From: Mallotus nudiflorus
Lineage: Eukaryota > Streptophyta > Magnoliopsida > Malpighiales > Euphorbiaceae
Reading direction: 5' to 3'
DNA length: 64,000 nucleotides
Assembly: GCA_947683625.1 (NCBI GenBank)
Contig: CANTUR010000049.1
Span: forward strand, 10,766,501-10,830,500
Shown: in pieces, positions 15,155 through 27,151 of the stretch
Layout of the letters: each line of letters starts with the position of its first letter
How positions within the stretch are numbered: position 1 is the stretch's first letter
Position numbers and translations under genes: made by a program
Notes under the pieces: model-generated
Told to the model about the DNA's origin: nothing
What the model saw: only the letters and a program-made list of their open reading frames with translations
Databases searched by the model: none

Positions 15155-16450
15155 ATTGCAGGTGGTTTTGATCCCGAGGCCTTTAAAACACAGTTGAAAG
15201 AAGAGGTATTTGCAAAAAATTGTTACATGATAAGAGAAATGATGGGGGAGATCATTAAGTTGATGAAAAAGAAGCAGCCAGCACAGCCAACTAATCTGGT
15301 GGACCTTGATGTTGAGATTCTAGTGAAAGAAAGGGATGCGGATGATGTGACAGTGATAGCTGATCCAATAAGCTGGAAGAATGTGAACCCTGTTGAGAAT
15401 GTGGAATAGTTTGACTAGGCCAAGAGTATAACCAAAGCCATGACCTAAATGCAAATGATGATGAAAGAAAAGGGCATGGATGCTCTGTTGGACTATACTT
15501 ATTTGAATATGGATAAGGAGGATGATCTATTACTCCAAAAATTCAAATTCCCTGACATGAAAAAGTATTCTGGAACTAAAGACCCCTATTTTCATTTAAA
15601 GCAATACATGACTTACATGAAAGCCATAGAATTGACTAAAGCCTAAATAGTCAAGCAGTTCCCCATGTCATTGGAAGGTGCACTAATCCATTATTATTAT
15701 GCTTTAGAACTGCACGTCCAGTCCAACTGAAAAGAATTGTGCGCTGCATTTGTGAAGCAGTATGGCCTTAATGTTTAGTTGGAAGTATCTACAGAATACC
15801 AAGTAGAGGTTTAACGAGTCTTTCATTGATTATTTAACTTGTTAAAAGGAGAAGATATCTCAAATGAGATATAGGCTACTAAGTCAGACCAACTAATGCT
15901 AGCAATGGAAGGGTGTGTTTCAGCATTGTCTAACAAGTTGAGGGATTTGGGAATCCAAAACTTTGAAGAACTATACAGATTTAGGGTCCAAAATAAGTCA
16001 GATTTGGCCCAAGAAAAGAGGTTCTTTAGGGGAAGATATAGGGGCAAGGATGGAATTAGCTTAAGCAGTAATGTGCAAATCAATACCATCAGATAGCCAG
16101 GCAATAGTTTATAGATTAATGTTGTTAGGCAACCCTAAAGATTTCTAAATTTAGGGCAGCCTCTTTTTAAAATCCTTGAGAAGCTGATCAAGAAGAACCT
16201 GTTATGACCCTTACCTTCATAACAACCTTTGCTAGGTGCCAACCCAAAGCTTTTTTGCAAATTCCATATGACACCAACAGTTGTGTCTGATTGAGACAAG
16301 AAATTCAAGACCTTATTGATGCGAGTAAAATCACTGACCTTGAGACATGAAAGCCAAACACCCAAAATAACCCTTTGCCCAATTATTGAAATGTACCACC
16401 ACCTAACTCACCCATATTGATGATCAACACCAATCTGATGAAAGAGTAAC
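15155..16450 (+). pseudogene. gag of element A (Tat type)
   Basis: Broken gag read through several frames. The N-terminal part (15164-15408) is acidic. The gag core begins at about 15530 with KFKFPDMKKYSGTKDP and HLKQYMTYM, the usual start of the plant retrotransposon gag domain. Further on are QNKSDLAQEKR-type residues and the C-terminal CKFH ... LRQEIQDLIDASKI segment (about 16245-16330), matching the Tat gag end that C also has (CKFHQIAGHSTDSC). In A the second half of the zinc-knuckle-like motif is lost. Multiple TAG/TAA stops replace Trp, Gln and Arg codons. Minus-strand ORFs here are shadows. Confidence 0.8.
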
Positions 16451-16559
16451 TCTTAAACTCTTTTATAGATATCACTTGCAGCCACCAGATCTAAACTAAA
16501 AGACCCGAACCAAAACAAATAATCCATAGAGCTTACTATGCATATCTTGGATATCCGAA

Positions 16560-17490
16560 GCTCTGATGATGAGAATAAGGGGCAAGTTGATTTATAGGAT
16601 GATGAGGAAAGTACATTTGGCCAGTCTATGAGGAAGGTCAAGGAGAAAAAAGAAGAATTTGAAACTATTGAGTCTGAACCAGAAAAGATAGAGAATTCAA
16701 AGAAAGGGGAAGAAGTGAAGAGAGATAAGGAAACCATCACTAGTGTTTGGGAGCTACTTATGCAGTCCAGAGACCACCAGGAAGCACTAATTCTGGCTCT
16801 AGACCAAAAAAAGATCTCCACAAGCTATACTCTGGAGCAAATGGTTAATTTATTGATAGAAACCCCCTAAGGTACCATAATTTTTTCTGATGACGATTTA
16901 CCCTTGGAATTGAGGGATCACCACAAAGCCTTATTCATCATGGTTGAGGTAAAAGGAAAGATGCCATGCTTTATTATGGTAGATAATGGTTCTTCCATTA
17001 ACGCATGTCCATTAAAGATTCTATTGAAGCTAGGGTTGACTATGGTATACTTAAAGCCTTTTAAGGTAATCATCAAGGCCTATGATGATACGAAGAGGCC
17101 TGTTAAGGGGATGTTTAAGGCTTTGGTCAGGATAGGACCTATTAAGACCTGGGTTAACATGCACGTAATTGATATTCATGTGACCAATACTATTCTGTTA
17201 GGAAGGCTATGGTTTCATCCTTTGGGTGCCCTCCACTTTCCATCAGAAAATTAAGTTCCCATATGAAGGCAAGGTTAACACTATCTCTACAGAAACTAAA
17301 GTCATTGTGGCTGCTCTGAAGTTAGCTCCTAAAGAGATCCCTATAAGTTTAAGTTTTGACATTTGCGTAATATGATGCACAACATGAAATTCATGTCTGG
17401 CATGGGATTGGGAAATAACCAATGCAAACCCTCATAATTTATAAAGCACAAGGTACCCATTATAAAGCATGGGGTAGGATTTGAGGGGAC
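16560..17490 (+). pseudogene. Aspartic protease of element A with GMGLG patch
   Basis: Preceded by an acidic/basic spacer (16628-16870). The protease core has FSDDDLPLE, HHKALFIMVEVKGKM, then MVDNGSSINACPLKI, the plant retroviral-type active site in its VDNGS form, and further on DTKRPVKGMF, ALVRIGPIK and ILLGRLWFHPLGA (the usual LLGRPW box with P to L). After it comes NMKFMSGMGLGNNQC, the G-patch-like GMGLG motif common between protease and RT in this lineage. Two paralogous protease copies are in the C/B element at 37500-38992. Confidence 0.85.
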
Positions 17491-18089
17491 TAATGATTTT
17501 GAGGAAGAAACTGACATCTGGGATTGGCTAAAGAAGAAAGAGGAAGAGGTTGTGGTCTAGAGAAAGGCTTTATGGGAAATTTTATGAGGGAAGGCACTAA
17601 ATATTCATATGATAGGGCTCTAGAACCCTTGTTAATGGCCAAAGAAGTAATCTCGAGATTTAAAATCTCTTCTGAATTTGTGAATGGAGTCGAGAAAGCT
17701 ACTACTAAAGAAGTTCTTATGGAATAACTGGTACCAGCTAAGGAAGAGTCTAAGGAGAACATCGCCGCTCCATAACTGAAAGATGATGATGATTAGAGCA
17801 AGGAACTCGATTTTAAAGCCTATGTCCTCAATTCCATCATAGATGTTTTTTACGATGACTTTGATGTCTCTCTTGCTACTTTATTTAAAACTGATGACTT
17901 ATTCTTTTCCAAAGTAAATGCAATAAAGTATAACTTTGCTTATTTATGTGATGTGTTTCCTAATGGTTATTTTATTTATGATAGTCATTTCATGCAAACT
18001 GAATCATTTAACTTAGGCATGAATGATAATCCTAAAAATATATTGCTTGCTTATTATCTAACTCATTATAAGAGGGAAAAATGAAAGAA

Positions 18090-18960
18090 ACACTAATAAA
18101 AAGACATAAAGTATTTGCTTGGGGCTATAAGGATATGGTTGGCATCGACAAGGAGATCTCCAAACACATAATCAGTACACATCCTCACATATCACTAATA
18201 AAACGAAAGAAGAGGAGGCTAAGGCCAAAATGGGCTCTTTAGGTTAAAGAAGAAGTCGAGAAACAGCAAAAGGCAAAGTTCCTGGAGGTGGTGGAGGACA
18301 CCTAATGGTTAGAAAACATAGTCCCAGTCCCCAAGAAAGATGGAAGGTCATAATGTGTATGGACTATTGAGATCTGAATAAGGCTTGTACAAAACACGAT
18401 TTCCCACTGCCACACATCGACTCATTAGTTTATAAAGTGGCTTCTAGTGTAATGTACTCTTTCATGGATGGGTTCTTAAGGTACAACTAGATCATGATGG
18501 TAGTAATAGAAAAACTAAAGATGTCATTCACCACTAAGTAGGGCATCTATTGCTATCTAGTAATGCCATTTGGACTAAAGAATGTAGGAGCTACTTATCA
18601 GAGGATGGCGATCACTCTATTGCATTATATGATCCATAAAGAGATGGAAGTGTACATAAACAATATGATGGTGAAGTATGCAACTAGAGTAGGGCACTTC
18701 GAGGCTCTAGAAAAGTTCCTGGCAAGGGTAGAAAAGTATAACCTCAAACTGAATCCGAAGATGTGTGTTTTTGGGGTAACATCTGGTAAACTATTGCGAC
18801 ATATTATTATTAAAAAAGGAATATAAGTGGACCTAGATAAGGTTAAGGCAATTAAAGAAATGTCTACACTGAAGAATGAAAAAGAAGTCAAAGGGTTCAT
18901 GTGGCCCTTGTAGTATATTAGTAGGTTCATAGCTAAGTTGACTACTATTTGTAAGCTGAT
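18090..18960 (+). pseudogene. Reverse transcriptase of element A, active site mutated
   Basis: Finger motifs WLENIVPVPKKDG, DLNKAC, FPLPHIDSLV and SFMDGF can be followed through stops. At 18563-18826 the frame is open: MPFGLKNVGATYQR, then MEVYINNMMVKY. The expected palm motif is YVDDM; here both catalytic Asp are Asn. LNPKMCVFGVTSGK and a thumb-like FMWPL YISRF follow. This RT cannot be active. Order and motifs are those of Ty3/gypsy. Confidence 0.9.
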
Positions 18961-18999
18961 CTTTAATCTTCTAAAGAAGAATCAACCCATGATATAGGA

Positions 19000-19480
19000 G
19001 GATAAATGTCAACAAGCTTTTGAAACTATTAAGAACTATTGAATGAATCCTCCAGTTTTACAGCCACCAAAGCCAAGTAAGCCCTTAATCCTATAACTAA
19101 CGATTGAGAAAGATGTAATAGGGGCAATGCTAGCTTAAAAAAATGAACGAAAGTTGAACATGAAATGTATTACTTGACTAAAAAGCTCTTACAGTATGAA
19201 GCCAATTACAGTGTTGTAGAGAAAACATGTATAGTTGTGCTTTGGATGACAAAAAAGCTCTGGCACTACTTCCAATCTTACAGAGTACAGGCAATTTCTA
19301 AACACGATCCCCTCAAGTACCTTTAACAAACTCCCTCACTTATGGGAAAGCTAGCCAAATGGTTAGTACTACTCATCGAATTTGAGATAGATTATGTGAT
19401 GAAGAAAGTAGTAAAAGGGAGGGTGGTAGCAAACTTTTTGGCTCAAATTCTAGTAGTTAATGAAGAAAAATGGGAATTGG
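19000..19480 (+). pseudogene. RNase H of element A
   Basis: The gypsy RNase H follows RT directly: LTIEKDVIGAMLA, then EANYSVVEKTCIVVLW, FQSYRVQAISKHDPLKYL, MGKLAKWLVLLIEFEIDYV and KVVKGRVVANFLA. Several stops and one shift are present. The pattern LxYL..P.LTGR.ARW.vLL of the Tat group is clear. Confidence 0.85.
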
Positions 19481-19494
19481 AATTTCCTAATGAA

Positions 19495-19910
19495 CATTTA
19501 GGGACAATAAAGGTACAAGGATGGAAAATTACTTTGACAGAGCCATCAATAATAAAGAGGTCGGTATTGGTGTAATCCTAATCATGTCAGAAGGAGAAAT
19601 GATCCCAATGGTGAAAAACTCAAATTTAAGGTAACAAATAATCAAGCAGAATACGAGGCCTGCATCTTTAGTTTGGAAGCACTGCGTAGTGTGGGCGCAG
19701 GGGATGTTAACGTGTATGGGGATTCAATGTTGGTTGTAAAATAGGCTTCTAGTAAATGGGAAGTAAAGAAAGACAAGTTGCGTCTGTATTGGGATTAATT
19801 GGATACCATTTCATTATCCTTTACTTAGTGCAAATTTATTCATCTACCGAGAGAAAAGAACTAGATAGTTAATGCCCTAGCCACTCTAACTTTTACATGG
19901 GAAAGTGGGA
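19495..19910 (+). pseudogene. Second, archaeal-type RNase H (aRH) of element A
   Basis: After the first RNase H: GVGVILIMSEGEMIPM, then KVTNNQAEYEACIFSLEAL and VNVYGDSMLVVK, then WEVKKDKLRLYWD and, near 19850, a DNALATL-like end (NALATLTF). The NNQAEYEA and YGDSxLV motifs are those of the dual RNase H found only in the plant Tat lineage. The expected catalytic FDG start is damaged around 19520-19560. Confidence 0.85.
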
Positions 19911-19974
19911 AACAAACAAAGGTTAACCCTTTAATATTCGCGAAGTCCTAAATCCCTTACTATAAAAAAAATAA

Positions 19975-21251
19975 GGGTAATATTGGTGGATGCCACTGAG
20001 AGGCCTTGGTTTTATGACTTGCAGCAATACTTACAAATGGGACAGTTCCCTAAGCATGTTAACAAGAAAGAGAGGATGTCTCTACCAATGCTATCTCAGT
20101 AGTTTATCAACTATAACAAGATGTTGTATAAGAGAATGTTGAATGGAGTTCACTTGAGATGTGTTGATAAAGATGAATCCTAAAAACTTATAGAATCAAT
20201 CAATGAAGGAGTGTGTAGGCCACATATGAATAGGATAGTCCTAGCAAAGAAAATAGCTCGTCAAGGTTATTTCTAGCTAACCATGGAAATAGATTATGTC
20301 GATTTTGTCAAGAAATGTTATAATTGTCAAGCTTATAGAGATGTGAGTCACCTACCGTCTATGGAGCTCTAATGAATGACTTCTCTTTGGCCATTTGCAA
20401 TTTGGAGAATTAATATCATAAGAGATATAAGTCCAAGAGCATTAAATAGTCATTAATACATTATTGTGGCAATAGACTATTTCTCCAAATGGGTTGAGGC
20501 TGAGTCCTATACTACTATCGACTCGAAGCAAATGTCGAGGTTTATCGAGAAGAATATAATTTTCAGATATGGGATGCTGCATTATAATTTTACTAATAAT
20601 GGTGTTTAATTTTATGCAAAGATGGTTGCATTATTAAGAGACTATAAAATTGAGCATCATAGATCATCTCCGTATAGGCCATACGTGAATAGGGTAGTGG
20701 AAGCTATAAATAAAAATGCGAAGACAATCCTGGCCAAGATGATGGAGAATTACTAGGATTGGGTAGATTACTTATAGTTTGCATTATGGGGATATTAAAC
20801 TACTGCTAGAACATCGACGAGGGGTCACTTTATATTTCTTGGTATATGGATGTGAAGTTGTGTTGCCTATAGAGGTCGAGATCCGATCGCTAAAGGTTCC
20901 ATTAGAGTCTAGGATCCCCAAGTACCAATAGGTGGAGAGTCGATTGACATAGTTGACATTACTGGATGAGAAAAGGATGAGAGCTATGTATCACTCCTAG
21001 GTGTATTAGAAGAGGATAGCCTAGGCTTATAATAAGAAAATCAAGCTAGGAAAGATCAAAGAGGGGGATTTAGCACTAAAGCTTACACGGCTAATCATGA
21101 CTGATCTGCGGGGAAGTTCAAACCAAATTGGGAAGGTCCATACCTAGTAAAGAAGTTGTTCTCCAAGGTTGCCGCTATTGTGTCAGACTTGGATAGAAAT
21201 GAGTTCAAAAAGCCCATCAACCTAGACAAGCTCAAAAAGTACTTTCTGTAA
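19975..21251 (+). pseudogene. Integrase of element A, catalytic residues lost
   Basis: The N-terminal zinc-binding part is recognisable (CRPHMNRIVLAKKIARQGY, CYNCQAY). The core reads WRINIIRDI where WGIDIIG is usual, and NFTNNGV where TDNGV is usual: both visible catalytic Asp have become Asn. YRPYVNRVVEAINKNAKTIL carries the third-residue region with Glu kept. The C-terminal part has RPNWEGPY-like FKPNWEGPYLVKKL, FKKPINLDKLKKYF and stop TAA at 21249-21251. Stops are frequent, often TAG. Confidence 0.9.
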
Positions 21252-22920
21252 AAGTCTCGTTAAGGAGAAAACCTCAAAAAATGGTTGTTTAGGCAAAAGT
21301 TAGAGATAAAAATGAAAAAATAAAAAGTCCTGCTGGATTGAAAACCTAAAAAGACAATCCAAGCAAAAGTAAAGAACATATAAAAGGAGAGAGAAAAAAT
21401 GGTTAGTTGGAAAACTTACAAGGGCAAGCCAACTAACAACATGAGATATGTTAGAAGCAAAATGTATACTCATATTATGCTTAAGATTAAATGAAATAGA
21501 TTGCTTTGATTATTATTAAACATTGTGTTAAGTGTCTATTACAAATTGTTTAACTAAAAAGGAACTCTATCTAATAAAAAGAGAAATGATGACTTAATTC
21601 ATGAACTAATTTTGTTTTCTCATCTTTTGCTAAGAACCCCAAGCACTCAATGTTTGCAATTCCTTTGTCCTTTTTTTATGATAAACTCATCTTTTCTTAA
21701 TTGTTGTAGTCAAATCCATGCTTTATAATGATCATCGATAGTCTGATCTCTATTGTAGTATATATTTCTTTCAATAATTCTATGAGGCCAAGTAGCAACT
21801 AAGTTGTCCATAAAATTTTAAGAGAGGGTCCCGGTTCAAACTCATGAACCAACCCTACAATCACTTGCTTATGCCTATAGTGATAATGTCGGGTTGTAAA
21901 AAGTAGCAAAATGGAGATCAACAACTAGAACACAATAAGTATAAAATCGAATAGTCACATGTTGCAATCCCCACCATGGATACATCCATTAAATTAGAGT
22001 GTTAAGGAATGTTGATAGCTAGCCTTGAGCATCTTTTAGTATGGGATTAAACTTTGTAGTTTAATAATGCTTAACTCTGTAGCATACAACATCTCGAGGA
22101 GGTTCGAGTAGACCTAGTTTCTCATAAAGCCACATCTTCAAAGTGTTAAGTAGATGGATGCAATGACAGAATGATAAGGGAACAAGAATTCAAAGTAAAG
22201 AAACTTACCTGCAATATATGTGGACTTCTAGAGAATTATCTTATTTCTATGAAGTTGTCTAATTTAATGATGGTTTTTGCTATAATGAGAGGGAAAAGGT
22301 TGAGCCCTGCTTCCACCTGATTGAGAATGGAAAGGATTTTTTAGTCATAATTTTCAGAAAGGAAAACGAACAAAAATTAAGCGTACAAGCAGAGGGCCAT
22401 CATCTATAGCCAATGAGCTTTTCTCCTATCTATGTTAGTGATAGTTTTAAGGAAGGATCTAATGCAGCGACATGAAGATCGGGGTGAAAAATTGAACATT
22501 TGGGCCATCTAAAGCTAGATAGAATAAGGGTCTAGAATAAGAATGTTACAGATTGCAAGTGGGCAAGTGCAATCCATGTGGCAACCGAGAATGGCCTCAA
22601 ATTCCTTTAGTAGGGAGCATAGTTCAACTATATTGAACTCAAATACATGTTTATGAGGATCCCAGAACTAGGCTACAGCATGAAGAAAAGAGAAATTGAT
22701 TATCCTAGCATGTAATGATCTAAAGACCAAGAGGTGGAATGGCTCCAATCTAGCCCATGATTCGTTATCTAAGCTTTTCAATATTGGTTGTAGCAATTTA
22801 AGGCTTCTTTTAGTCATAATTTAAGCTTTTGGGGTATCTAAAGAGAGAAAATGGAGGTTTGGATTGGAGATATCTAAAAATGGGGTTGAAGATGAAGAAT
22901 TAGGATTTTTAAAGAGGAGA
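21252..22920 (+). other. Post-integrase non-coding region of element A
   Basis: Starts with the repeated GAAAACCTxAAAxGGC / GGCAAAAGTTAG words typical of plant Tat elements just after integrase (about 21255-21440; the B element has them at 34290-34480 in reverse). The rest has no ORF or domain that I recognise. Confidence 0.6.
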
Positions 22921-22924
22921 AACT

Positions 22925-23035
22925 AACCTAGCGCTTAGGTGATCACCTCATTGAAGAGGTGCCACCTCAGCACAATGAGGCGATTGCCTCTTTAATAGAA
23001 GGCCATGAGGTGATCACCTCTCCAACAATAATAGT
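22925..23035. repeat. Internal copy of family-A LTR palindromes
   Basis: Units such as GAGGTGATCACCTC and AATGAGGCGATTGCCTC recur at 22934-23025. They match palindromes in all three family-A LTRs and at 45570-45720. They lie just beyond the 3' end of the antisense PMD gene. Confidence 0.75.
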
Positions 23036-23289
23036 TCAAAAGCTTCCAATAGGATTATGCAGTCTTAGCCTTATAAATTAGAGCTTAGCAACTAAAAGGG
23101 CATTTGTGCAATCATTAGTGCTAAATTGTATGTGAAAATTAAAATTAATTGAAACAAAAGTTGAATTATGTAAACATTTGACCAATAAGAGTTAAAAATG
23201 TGCAAGTATAAGAATTAAACTGGTAAAGAGAAGCAACAATAAAAAAAAAAAGAATAGTTCATGGGCCCTAATCTATCAAGCATCTAACT

Positions 23290-24190
23290 CGGTGCCGTTA
23301 TCAAGGATCAACCCCTCCTCTGATGTTGTTATCACCCCCATCCTCCTCCTCATCATCCTTGTTGATCTGAAAGACTTCAATCTATTGCTCAAGGTTGGCA
23401 AGCCTCGCCTGGTTAGCGTCATCATGATCTTGTTCAAGTATACCACGGGTTAGTAAATCATACAAGCATGCATACATATAGATGTATGAGAGATTGATAC
23501 CCTCCACTGCCAGGTGACATCCAACATGTAATCCCTCTGAGCCTTGATTATCTGGTACATATATAGGCCTTGATCCAAAAGGAATTTGTATTATTAAAAG
23601 AATGTTAGAACTAACAAACATGTCAAGAATGATTTAGAAGGCAGGTTAAAAGAAAACTCACATTAGTAGCTCCCCTAGGAGTACATGTAGGCACAAGGTC
23701 CTCGTCTAGGGTCAGGAACTTAAGAGATAACTCCTCGAGAAGAACCCACCAATGAGCTAAGTGATCAGTGATGTGGACGAAGCTGTGAGCAATGAACTGA
23801 GAGTTGGAGGTGGTAGGGGGTCTCATATGGTCAACTACAGCAAAAGTCCCCTCTCTGCTCTGATCAATACAGCTTTTTGTAAGCTCTCTCTCAAGCACCT
23901 GAGGTATGGCGTGGGTTGCAAATTGGTTGATGTAGCCTAAAAATAAAAAAAACCATGTTAGGACATGATAATCTTAAATGAAAGAGAGAATATAAAATAA
24001 TTACCTAAGAGGTATAGGCAGCAACAAAGGGAACTGTTAACAAAAGGTGAATCCGAATAAACTCCAAGTACTGACTCTTGATCCAAAAAGTGTGGTCCAC
24101 GATTGGCTATCTAGTGATAGCCTGATTAAGCTCAGCACCCTCTAGCTCGTGAGTCATTGCATGCTCCTCAGAGGGGATTTTGAGATGCGC
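23290..24190 (-). pseudogene. Antisense PMD-type accessory gene of element A, 3' part
   Basis: Minus-strand coding blocks separated by intron-like gaps: about 24190-24010 (IPSEEHAMTHELEGAELNQA, QYLEFIRIHLLLTVPFVAAY), about 23935-23660 (VLERELTKSCIDQSREGTF, MRPPTTSNSQF, HLAHWWVLLEELSLKFLTL, EDLVPTCTPRGATN), and about 23600-23290 (YVPDNQGSEGLHVGC ... ILEQDHDDANQARLANLEQ, then an acidic EEEDGGD tail). A splice-like stretch follows ATN. It continues the gene whose 5' part is at 44308-46024; the C/B complex at 24191-44307 separates them. The pattern resembles C-terminal parts of TE-borne PMD proteins. The orientation is opposite to gag-pol. Confidence 0.65.
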
Positions 24191-25358
24191 TGTAGACAAC
24201 AAGGCTTAGCGTGCATCTAAGATTTTAGCAACCGCAACACTGTTTAAGCTCAAGGCTCTAGAGAACATACTAACCACTATCACGAAGACATGGCATGGAG
24301 ATGAGGAGTCACCACCTAGGGTAATAACTGGGACAAATCCAAAGTGGTGGTACTCAATTCTCTAAAAGAAAGTTAGCACCACAACCAGGAGATTATGGAT
24401 ATGGAATACCAACTTCTTTCAGTCTTGTGTTCATTTAGAATTACTTTATGAATTACTATCTTACCATCTATTTACATGCAACTTCATATAAACCCTTATT
24501 GAAACAATCAACTATTGGCAACATGTAAATAATCCATTCATTTTAAATTCGTAATCCCTAAGTTAGTCTAATCTACATTGATTTTAATTAAATGAGCTAA
24601 ATCTACATGTTTTAATTTACAAGTGACCCTAAAGACTAATGGGCCTAATTCCTATTCAATTTTAATTACGTGAACCTAAATCTATTTATTTTAATTTTAA
24701 AAATGGGCCTAAATCTATAAATTATGAAGTATTTAAATTAGTGGGCCTAATTCTACTAAACGAGCCTAAGTTATCTCTAACCTTAAATCTAGTTAATTAT
24801 TGGCCTAAAGATGCATTTTAATTAATTAAAAATAAACATAATTAAATTAGTAAATCTATTAAAGGGAAGGTGAATCTAATTAAATCTAAAAAAAACATAA
24901 ATTTAGTTAAATGGATTAGAGCCTAATATAGACTTAGAGCCCAAAACACATAAAAGAAATAAACAAGCTCAAAAACATGAAAAACCAATCACATAAGAGA
25001 TCAAATCATCAATTAAATTTATTCTAAAAACCCTAATTTAATTAAAGTGACCTTAAGCAACAAATTATTAATGAATAAAATAATTAACAAGCAAGCCTCA
25101 TTCTATTCACTTAAATCTAATTCAATTTTAATTAAACAAACCCTAATTATATCTATAGCCATTCATTTTAATTAATTACCTAATTAAAACCCTAATTTTA
25201 CTAACTGATTAATTAAAGTAAAACACACAATCACACACACATGATTTTATTATTCCCACTATTAGGGCTATTACAATGATCTACTAAAAACAAGAAGAAA
25301 ATAAAAATTAATACAATCCCAGAAAAAACTAAATGCAAAATAAAACAATCAAAACAAT

Positions 25359-25390
<32 letters not shown>

Positions 25391-26408
25391 CTAGAAATTA
25401 TATTTGGCTACAAAATTCAATCCATGGCATTCCATGGATCTTCATGGATTCGAATCTCTAAGCAAACTCATCATTTAACTCTCTCCATAATCACCAACAA
25501 AAACACAAATAAACAATGATTAGTGAATAAACAAAATAATAATAATAATTTAATAAACTTAAAATTTAATAGAATCAAAATAATAAAATAAAAAATAGAA
25601 GAAATTAGGAAAGAAAATGATGATATGGATGCAATATTGGTTTGCCCCTCAAACTAGTAAAAATTATTGTTTCATGTTAAATAGATCTTCAATATTTGTT
25701 GTTCTCCTTTCAAAAGCCTCATTCTACTTGCTCAAAAACAAATAATTCATAAGAAAATAATTTGAACACTGCGTAAGAAAAATGAAAGCCTCCAAAAAAA
25801 GGTTTAGGGAAAGAGAGAGCTCCCTTAGGAGAGTTTAAGATGGGTTTTTATAGAGAAACCCTAACTAAAAGACGTATCCTATTGCAATTTTTCTCCTCTT
25901 TCAGTGCTAGAGTTTTGGTTTTAAAAGGGCTTTTTTTATTTCCTAAAAATTTACCTATATCCCAAAAAGGAATTTATGATATTATTTGACCAATTGAAAT
26001 TCAAAAAATAGAAATTTATTTACTGTAAAAAAATAAAAAAAAATAGATGGAAAACATATAATTTTGACCGAAATTCTATAGTTCCAATCAGAATTACATA
26101 ATTTTGATCTGTTTTACATAATTCTAATCGAAATTATGTAATTCTGATTGGAATTACGAAATTCTTATCATCTTTTTTTTAAGTTTTAATTACAAAAAGA
26201 TGCCTAAAAGAATTTAAACTTTTCAATTAGGTCCTTAAAAAACATTACACTTAAGTCCTTTAAAAAAACCAATTAAACTCTTTTTTGGAAACGCATTTAT
26301 ACTTTTGAGGTTTCAAACTTCAAGTGTTGAAGACCTATTTATAATATTTTCATCAGTGGAGTCCTCTCTTGCATCCACACTTTATCATCCTAAAATTGGG
26401 TGCTTATA
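24191..26408 (-). repeat. 3' LTR of element C (family B)
   Basis: On the plus strand it runs TGTAGACAACAAGG to GGGTGCTTATA (reverse complement TATAAGCACCC; other copies have TGTAAGCACCC). A polypurine tract adjoins its right side, marking a 3' LTR in minus orientation. The palindromic 20-bp array is at about 26065-26165 (AATTCTGATTGGAATTACG type). Closest relative in the window is the 41998 LTR. Confidence 0.88.
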
Positions 26409-26425
26409 GTTGCCCCCCTTTGTCG
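26409..26425 (-). promoter_or_regulatory. Polypurine tract of element C
   Basis: On the minus strand, GACAAAGGGGGGCAAC directly abuts the LTR start. The plus strand shows GTTGCCCCCCTTTGTC. It primes plus-strand DNA synthesis in LTR retrotransposons. Confidence 0.85.
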
Positions 26426-26612
26426 TTGTTTGCTTGACAAATTATGGCAAAGCAAATGGGCACACAATTTCTTAGGAACAAAAGTTTAGATACTTACCTA
26501 TGCTCTTTAAGGCCTTTTTCCTATAAGTGATTGTCGGTTCATGATGAATGCTTATGTTGCAATGCAACACTAGGAAAAATCCTAAAATATCTGAGAAAAT
26601 ACCATGCTTAAA

Positions 26613-27151
26613 TGTATAATGTTGATTGAAAGGATACATTACACTCAGTCATATGATGTTGACTATACTTGGCTATATAGTACTGATTAAAGGATATAAT
26701 GTACTCAGTCGTATAATGTTGACTATACTCAATCGTATAGTACGGATTGAAAAGGTATGTTGTACTCGATCGTATAATGTTAACTATACTCGATCATATA
26801 GTATGGATTGAAAAAGTATTATACTCAGTCGTATGATGTTGACTATACTCAGTCATGTAGTATAGATTGAAAGGGATACATCATACTTGGTCGTATGATG
26901 TTTACTATACTCGGTTGTATAGTGCTAATTGAAAAGACGCATCATACTCGGTTGTATGATGTTGACTATACTCGGACATATAGCACAAATAGAAAAGATA
27001 CATTGTACTCAGTCCTACAATATTGACTATACTCTGTTGTATAGTGCTGATTGAAAGGATACATTGTACTCAGTCATACAATGTTGACTATACTTGGTCG
27101 TATAGCATAGATTGAAAAGGTACATTGTACTCGGCCATACAATGTTGACTA
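26613..27151. repeat. About 60-bp tandem array in the 3' region of element C
   Basis: About nine units. Each has two related halves built on TACTCGGTCGTATA: one followed by ATGTTGACTA, one followed by GTxxxGATTGAAAAGG. Unit length varies slightly. The array is interrupted at 27151 by LTR B, inside the word ATGTTGACTATACT. Tat-lineage elements are known for hypervariable tandem repeats in this position. The short ORF at 26626 is read from the repeat and is not a gene. Confidence 0.9.

Noticed and set aside
15823..16104. Minus-strand 93 aa ORF
   Set aside because: Overlaps plus-strand gag text; no domain.
16135..16821. Minus-strand ORFs of 76 and 122 aa over element A
   Set aside because: Shadows of the gag and protease spacer; the plus strand carries the recognisable motifs.
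26613..27151. Regular repeats that could suggest a CRISPR array
   Set aside because: Units are contiguous and degenerate with no unique spacers, and the setting is a plant retrotransposon; this is a 3' region tandem array.
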